A stretch of 10,995 nt of DNA from an uncultured Pyrinomonas sp. (GTDB lineage Bacteria > Acidobacteriota > Blastocatellia > Pyrinomonadales > Pyrinomonadaceae): assembly GCA_937135995.1 (NCBI GenBank), contig CAKZOF010000380.1, positions 1-10,995 on the forward strand. Reading direction: 5' to 3'. Position 1 is the stretch's first letter. Each line of letters begins with the position of its first letter. Below are positions 7,642-10,995 of this stretch, piece by piece. The notes under the pieces were generated by a model. The model was not told where the DNA came from and made no database searches. It saw nothing but the letters and a program-made list of their open reading frames with translations. The position numbers and the translations under genes were made by a program.

Positions 7642-8369
7642 CAGCGCTCGAAGAGCGCCGGCAAAAGGTCGCGCACCTCTGACAGCGCGCGGTGCAAGCG
7701 TCGAACCTGCTCGAAACTCAAGATCGTCGTCGCGCGTCCGATCTCGCGAAAAGCCCCGTGGCGCGCGGCGCTCAAGCTGCGCCTCGCCGACGCGGTGTCG
7801 CGCTCGCTTGCGACGACGAGAAATGGACGCGAGCGCTGTGCATCGTAAGCGCGCTTGAGTCGCGCTAGCGCGCTATCGATGTTGCCGCGCCGCTGCACCT
7901 CGAAGACGTGGCTTATGCGCGGGCTCGCCGCCTCGGCGCGCCACACGACATCGTAGCCCTCGCACTCGGCTTCGGCATGGTAGCCTAGAATCGCCCCGAT
8001 CTCCATCAACATCTGCTGCGCCTCCGCGTGCGTGAGCGGGCGCGTCTGGATGGACGACGCGCGCCGGGCCTCGTCGAAGTCGAACCGTGCCGCTTCTTCG
8101 CGAACGCGCTGCTGTCCGGCGTCGGTGATCGTCCACTGCCCGCGCCGCCGTTCGATCTCGCCCCTTTCGACGAGCGCTTCGCCCGCGCGCTGCACCAACC
8201 GGCGCCAACGTCGATCCGCCAAACTCCCCGCTTCGCCTTCGACAAGTGTCAACTGCGGGAAGTAACCGGTCAGACGCTCGTAAAGGAAGCGCACTCGTTC
8301 CGCCCCGCCTGTGGCGACGAGTTCTTGCAGAATGGGCAGTTCCAAACGCGACGCGCTAGGGTATGACAT
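7641..8369 (-). CDS. Winged-helix protein with PD-(D/E)XK-like nuclease domain (Mrr-like)
   Basis: 242 residues, soluble. Residues about 8-90 resemble the Mrr N-terminal winged helix: LPILQELVATGGAERVRFLYERL, then RWRRLVQRAGEALVERGEIE, then GQWTITDAGQQ. Residues about 118-200 look like a minimal restriction-endonuclease fold: Asp140 in GYDVVW, a beta strand HVFEVQ with Glu157 and Gln159, then a basic helix SALARLKRAYDAQRSRP and strand FLVVAS. This gives D...E-x-Q, so the usual catalytic Lys is Gln; whether it cuts DNA is open. The stop shares a base with the mutS start, so both are likely one transcript and translationally linked. I do not know a named family member. A role in DNA repair alongside MutS, or a non-cleaving DNA-binding role, is inference from position and fold. 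Confidence 0.7.
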   Translation of the reverse strand: MSYPSASRLELPILQELVATGGAERVRFLYERLTGYFPQLTLVEGEAGSLADRRWRRLVQRAGEALVERGEIERRRGQWTITDAGQQRVREEAARFDFDEARRASSIQTRPLTHAEAQQMLMEIGAILGYHAEAECEGYDVVWRAEAASPRISHVFEVQRRGNIDSALARLKRAYDAQRSRPFLVVASERDTASARRSLSAARHGAFREIGRATTILSFEQVRRLHRALSEVRDLLPALFER

Positions 8370-8399
8370 GCGTGCGGAACTTTTCCGAGACGATGTTCA

Positions 8400-8428
8400 A
8401 AGTTACAAAGGAACAGCGCTGGAATCAA
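8400..8428 (-). promoter_or_regulatory. Candidate sigma-70-type promoter of the nuclease-mutS operon
   Basis: On the minus strand, TTGATT (8428-8423) and TAACTT (8405-8400) are separated by exactly 17 bases. The -35 matches TTGACA at four of six positions and the -10 is a weaker match. Transcription would start near 8393, giving a leader of about 24 bases to the ATG at 8369. Confidence 0.35.
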
Positions 8429-8696
8429 GCACCACCGGCTCGGCCCGGGCGCGGGCGAAGTCCGTAGCAACTTAACTGGCAACCCACCGGCCGGGCCAAC
8501 AGCGAGTTCGCAATCGCCACGCGAGAGGCCTTGGCAGTGTTGGTGAGCGAGCAGCAGGGTTCCGCTCTAAATCAAGACATCGCTCGAACTTCACCCGGGC
8601 GTTTTCGTACAAGCCAGAGCTACGGTGCGCACTGCTTGGGGCGAGAAAAGCGGAAAATACGGAACGAAAAAGGAGCCTCGAACCATTGTCCCCTCC

Positions 8697-8712
8697 TGGC
8701 ACGCCCGTTGCT
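8697..8712 (+). promoter_or_regulatory. Sigma-54 (RpoN) -24/-12 promoter
   Basis: TGGCACG, four bases (CCCG), then TTGCT match the RpoN consensus TGGCACG-N4-TTGCW at every defined position, and the preceding base is C as preferred. The invariant GG (8698-8699) and GC (8710-8711) are ten bases apart, as required. The predicted start is near 8723, about 60 bases before the ATG at 8783 and on the same strand. RpoN promoters need an enhancer-binding activator, so the small membrane protein downstream is probably switched on by a specific signal. Confidence 0.65.
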
Positions 8713-8741
8713 CTCACCGTCTTGAAGAGGCACGGGAGAAC

Positions 8742-8761
8742 GCTTGCCGCCACCGGCAAGC
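8742..8761 (+). promoter_or_regulatory. Leader hairpin upstream of the lmo0937-type gene
   Basis: GCTTGCCG and CGGCAAGC form a perfect 8-bp stem with a 4-base loop (CCAC), in the 5' leader predicted from the sigma-54 promoter. It ends six bases before the Shine-Dalgarno. There is no T-run after it, so it is more likely an mRNA stabiliser or translation-control element than a terminator. Confidence 0.45.
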
Positions 8762-8767
8762 CTTGAT

Positions 8768-8774
8768 AAAGGAG
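8768..8774 (+). promoter_or_regulatory. Ribosome binding site that fixes the lmo0937-type start
   Basis: AAAGGAG lies 8 bases before the ATG at 8783. It decides for that start over an upstream in-frame start near 8744, which has no such site and would add 13 unlikely residues lying across the leader hairpin. Confidence 0.75.
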
Positions 8775-8782
8775 ACCGAAAG

Positions 8783-8932
8783 ATGTTGTGGACGATTTTG
8801 GTTGTCTTGTTGGTGCTCTGGCTTCTCGGAGTCATCACCAAAGTGACGGTCGGTGGGCTTATCCACCTGCTGCTCGTCATCGCCCTAGTGGTTCTGATCA
8901 TCAATTTGGTGACCGGACGCCGCGCTGTTTAG
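8783..8932 (+). CDS. lmo0937-family small membrane protein (DUF5670-like)
   Basis: 49 residues. It begins MLWTILVVLLVLWLLGVI and contains GGLIHLLLVIALVVLIINLV before a short basic tail GRR. That gives two close hydrophobic helices with a Gly-Gly-x-Ile-His turn, the pattern and length of the lmo0937 family. The molecular function of the family is, as far as I know, not established; members are often seen near stress genes. The Shine-Dalgarno is strong, and upstream lie a leader hairpin and an exact sigma-54 promoter, so it looks like a tightly regulated single-gene unit. Its 3' end faces the M14 peptidase gene across a shared stem-loop. Confidence 0.85.
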   Translation: MLWTILVVLLVLWLLGVITKVTVGGLIHLLLVIALVVLIINLVTGRRAV

Positions 8933-8941
8933 CCAACGAGC

Positions 8942-8991
8942 ATGGTTCGTGATCGCCGAGCTGTGAACCGCGCCCAGCGATCACGGACCAT
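8942..8991. terminator. Stem-loop between convergent genes, possible bidirectional terminator
   Basis: ATGGTTCGTGATCGC (8942-8956) and GCGATCACGGACCAT (8977-8991) pair over 15 bp with a single G-U, around a 20-base loop. The element starts 10 bases after the lmo0937-type stop and its right arm contains the stop codon of the M14 gene (8981-8983). There is no T-run on either side, so it may act as a Rho-linked or 3'-end-protecting hairpin rather than a classic intrinsic terminator. Confidence 0.5.
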
Positions 8992-10867
8992 CAACCAGAC
9001 GCAAGTTCGCCGAAGAAACGACGCGCGCGACCGGATAAACGTTCAGTTGCGCGTCCCAGTACGGCGAACGCTGATAGAAGAACCGCAGACGAGCTCGCGG
9101 GTCGGCGGCAAAGTTCTTGTCTTTGATTAGTAGATCCTCGAACTCCGCCTTCAGCTTCGGATCAGCATCCATCATGCGCCGTGCGAGCGCTTCGAGCACG
9201 TACTCTTCACCATCCTCTTTTTGTTCGAAGATCGCGTTGAAGAACCCCCAACGTACAAGCGAATCGGGCGCCGCTGGCTCCAGCAAGTGCATGATCAAGC
9301 GAGCGGCTGGCTGCGCCAGCGGCACTACGATCGAACCGGCGGGAAAGGTGCGCCGCTCCGTGATCGGCTCCGCGTCGAACGAAACCAGCACTCGTCCCTC
9401 GAACGAAGCGCTGGCCCATTTCACGTTGCGGAAACGATAGGATTCGACCTCGAGCGTCGCTGGCTCGGCTAGCCGCGAAAACCTGACGCCGTGCACGATG
9501 AGTAATTCGGCGACCTGCCGCCATTGCGGCGGCACGATGTAGCAGAGCGGCGGAGCGACGGCCAAGCTCGTGCGCGCGCGGTTGTAGAAAGGAATCCGCA
9601 TGTCGAGCGGTTCGGTGCCGTAGATGACGCGCAACGTCCCCGAAACTTCGCTCAACTCACGCCGGTAGGCAACGCCTTTGAAGACGATCGGCGTCGCTTC
9701 GTCGGTGGCGCGCACTTCGAGCGCCACCTTTCGCTGCGGATCGTAGCTCTTTCCCCACGAAGCGGCCTCTTCATCCGACTCGCGCGCCGCGCGGCGCAAA
9801 CTTTCAGGGTCGCGATTCACTTCTTCGAGCATGAAGCGCAACAGGTCATAAGTTCCGCGCACACGCGAGCGATACGGCTTCAGCATGTGCGTCTCGATCA
9901 ACAACGCCGGATGGTTGCGCGCCAGCGGCACGTATCCGGTAGCGAAACGTGGCGTCGAGATGAAGGCATCGACGCCTTTGCTCGGATCGAGGTCGTCGTG
10001 CAAGACGACGTAAGGTGAAAGCAAGTTGCCCGCTGCTTCTGCCGCCGGCACGACGCGCTGCTCGAAGACATCTTGCATCCAACGGCGCGTCGCTGGAGGC
10101 GCGTTCTCATGCTGTTCGAACTGATATGTGACGTTGTAGCGAAAATCAGCCCCGTCCGTGGTGTGGCAGTCGATAAACAGGTCCGGCTGCCAGCGATTCC
10201 ATAAGCGCAGCCAGGCGCGCGTCTCCGGCGCATCGGCTTTGATGTAATCGCGGTTCAAGTTCAATCCGGCAGAGGTCGCACGCCAGCCCATCTCGGCCGG
10301 TCCGTTCTGGTTGATCCGGTTGTACGGGCCGAAGCGTTCGTGCCCATCTACGTTGTAGATCGGGATGAAGAGCAAGACGACGCGGTCGGCGAGGGCGGCT
10401 CGCGTCTTCGTGATGGCGATGTCACGCAATAGAGCAAGCCCCGCGTCCTTGCCATCCGATTCGCCCGCGTGGATACAGGCTTGGATGAGCACCACAGCTT
10501 TGCCAGCGCGTCTGGCGGCCTCGGGCGTGAACGCGCCGTCCTTGTCTACAATGAGCAGCGGGAGCGCGCGCCCCTCGCCGCTTTCGCCGAACGAGGTGAA
10601 GAGGATCCAGTCGGAAGCTTGGTCCAGCCGCTGGCTGAAGGCTACTGTCTCGGCATAACGCGGCGTCTCGCGGTAGGCAGTCCTTTCGGCGTGCGTTTGC
10701 CACTGGCTCGGCACCGCGGGCGATTCGCTCTGACCGTTGGTCCCATCGGCGATGATTGCCATAATGAAGAACGCAAGCGACGCGCATACAATCGCTGAAG
10801 GCGTGCGCCGCTTGTCGCCACGCAAGCAGCCAGCCTTGCGCGCCGCAGCGAAGATTCCACGTTTCAT
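8981..10867 (-). CDS. Secreted M14-family zinc carboxypeptidase
   Basis: 628 residues. A basic N-terminus is followed by a hydrophobic stretch (about 24-40, ending FFIMAIIADG), consistent with a signal peptide, so the enzyme probably acts in the periplasm or outside the cell. The M14 zinc site is visible as His133 and Glu136 in IHAGESDGKD, with the third ligand His235 in FIDCHTTDG. Arg206 in LNLNRDY is the conserved substrate-carboxylate contact, and Glu325 in LLIETHML fits the catalytic base. The catalytic domain covers about 60-345. The remaining 280 residues look beta-rich and may be an accessory domain I cannot name. The family removes C-terminal amino acids or cuts peptidoglycan peptides; the substrate here is unknown. 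The gene stands alone on the minus strand. Confidence 0.88.
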   Translation of the reverse strand: MKRGIFAAARKAGCLRGDKRRTPSAIVCASLAFFIMAIIADGTNGQSESPAVPSQWQTHAERTAYRETPRYAETVAFSQRLDQASDWILFTSFGESGEGRALPLLIVDKDGAFTPEAARRAGKAVVLIQACIHAGESDGKDAGLALLRDIAITKTRAALADRVVLLFIPIYNVDGHERFGPYNRINQNGPAEMGWRATSAGLNLNRDYIKADAPETRAWLRLWNRWQPDLFIDCHTTDGADFRYNVTYQFEQHENAPPATRRWMQDVFEQRVVPAAEAAGNLLSPYVVLHDDLDPSKGVDAFISTPRFATGYVPLARNHPALLIETHMLKPYRSRVRGTYDLLRFMLEEVNRDPESLRRAARESDEEAASWGKSYDPQRKVALEVRATDEATPIVFKGVAYRRELSEVSGTLRVIYGTEPLDMRIPFYNRARTSLAVAPPLCYIVPPQWRQVAELLIVHGVRFSRLAEPATLEVESYRFRNVKWASASFEGRVLVSFDAEPITERRTFPAGSIVVPLAQPAARLIMHLLEPAAPDSLVRWGFFNAIFEQKEDGEEYVLEALARRMMDADPKLKAEFEDLLIKDKNFAADPRARLRFFYQRSPYWDAQLNVYPVARVVSSANLRLVDGP

Positions 10868-10871
10868 GCTT

Positions 10872-10941
10872 GGCTCGATCTTCTCCCTCGTGCGTGAAAC
10901 TTCAAGAGAACAGGACGCAGGCTATGTTAACAGATCGAGCC
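10872..10941. repeat. 10-bp inverted repeat flanking the M14 leader
   Basis: GGCTCGATCT (10872-10881) and AGATCGAGCC (10932-10941) are perfect inverted copies separated by 50 bases. One arm touches the candidate -10 region and the other lies 5-14 bases before the ATG of the M14 gene, over the region where the ribosome would bind. They could be paired operator sites or, if transcription starts further upstream, a long-range RNA stem hiding the ribosome binding site. Confidence 0.5.
10924..10932 (-). promoter_or_regulatory. Candidate extended -10 promoter of the M14 gene
   Basis: On the minus strand TGTTAACAT fits TGnTAnnAT. The -35 region shows no match. Transcription would start near 10917, giving a leader of about 50 bases. 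Confidence 0.25.
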
Positions 10942-10995
10942 CGACGGCGTCGCCTCCGGTGCGCTTCTTCCGCCGTTCGACATGGCGAGAACGGG

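Larger units (their letters stand above)
8370..8782. other. Divergent intergenic region between the nuclease gene and the lmo0937-type gene
   Basis: These 413 bases separate divergent genes. They hold a candidate minus-strand promoter (8400-8428), a plus-strand sigma-54 promoter (8697-8712), a leader hairpin and a Shine-Dalgarno. Several short frames are open but none is recognisable as protein. An 8-bp palindrome GTGCGCAC (8625-8632), about 95 bases before the predicted sigma-54 start, is a weak candidate for an activator site. Confidence 0.6.

Noticed and set aside
8472..8759. A 95-codon minus-strand frame and other short frames in the divergent gap.
   Set aside because: They overlap the sigma-54 promoter and hairpin, show no family features and have no ribosome binding sites.
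10922..10995. The C-terminal end of another minus-strand gene (a frame ending GGDAVGLDLLT before TAG), or the start of a plus-strand gene at ATG 10924.
   Set aside because: Both are open to the window edge, but about 24 codons without recognisable features cannot decide between them or exclude chance.

Overview
This is a chromosomal window of a G+C-rich (roughly 60% by eye) bacterium. It carries mostly housekeeping and cell-envelope genes, and I see no phage, insertion sequence, CRISPR array, tRNA or rRNA. Codon use, the single-lipoyl PDH E2, the lmo0937-type small membrane protein and the large secreted M14 peptidase would suit Acidobacteriota (Blastocatellia-like). That placement is an impression, not something the sequence proves.

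Left, plus strand (1-2493): the pyruvate dehydrogenase operon. It has the last 23 codons of E1 alpha, an intact E1 beta, and an E2 acyltransferase whose reading frame breaks at an alternating CG tract at 2196-2208. The two E2 pieces together give a complete 434-residue protein (lipoyl domain, subunit-binding domain, catalytic domain). As read here, the first piece stops before the catalytic His. A 419-base gap follows (2494-2912). It has no convincing gene but several good hairpins, the last ending in a T-run just before an EamA/DMT transporter (2913-3878). A FieF-like cation diffusion facilitator follows (4020-4937), with all its metal sites conserved.

Middle, minus strand (8369 down to 5068): a two-gene operon. 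The first gene encodes a winged-helix protein with a C-terminal PD-(D/E)XK-like nuclease core in which the usual Lys is Gln. Its stop overlaps the start of mutS in TGATG. MutS is full length with an intact mismatch-binding loop and ATPase.

Right: a plus-strand 49-residue lmo0937-family membrane protein (8783-8932), preceded by an exact match to the sigma-54 -24/-12 promoter consensus, a perfect 8-bp leader hairpin and a strong Shine-Dalgarno. It converges on a minus-strand secreted M14 zinc carboxypeptidase (10867-8981), with a 15-bp stem-loop between them. The M14 upstream region has a candidate extended -10 and a perfect 10-bp inverted repeat.

I did not find a wholly new multi-gene system. 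The points most worth a second look are the E2 frameshift, the sigma-54 promoter on a tiny membrane protein, the nuclease coupled to mutS, and the structured leader before the EamA gene.
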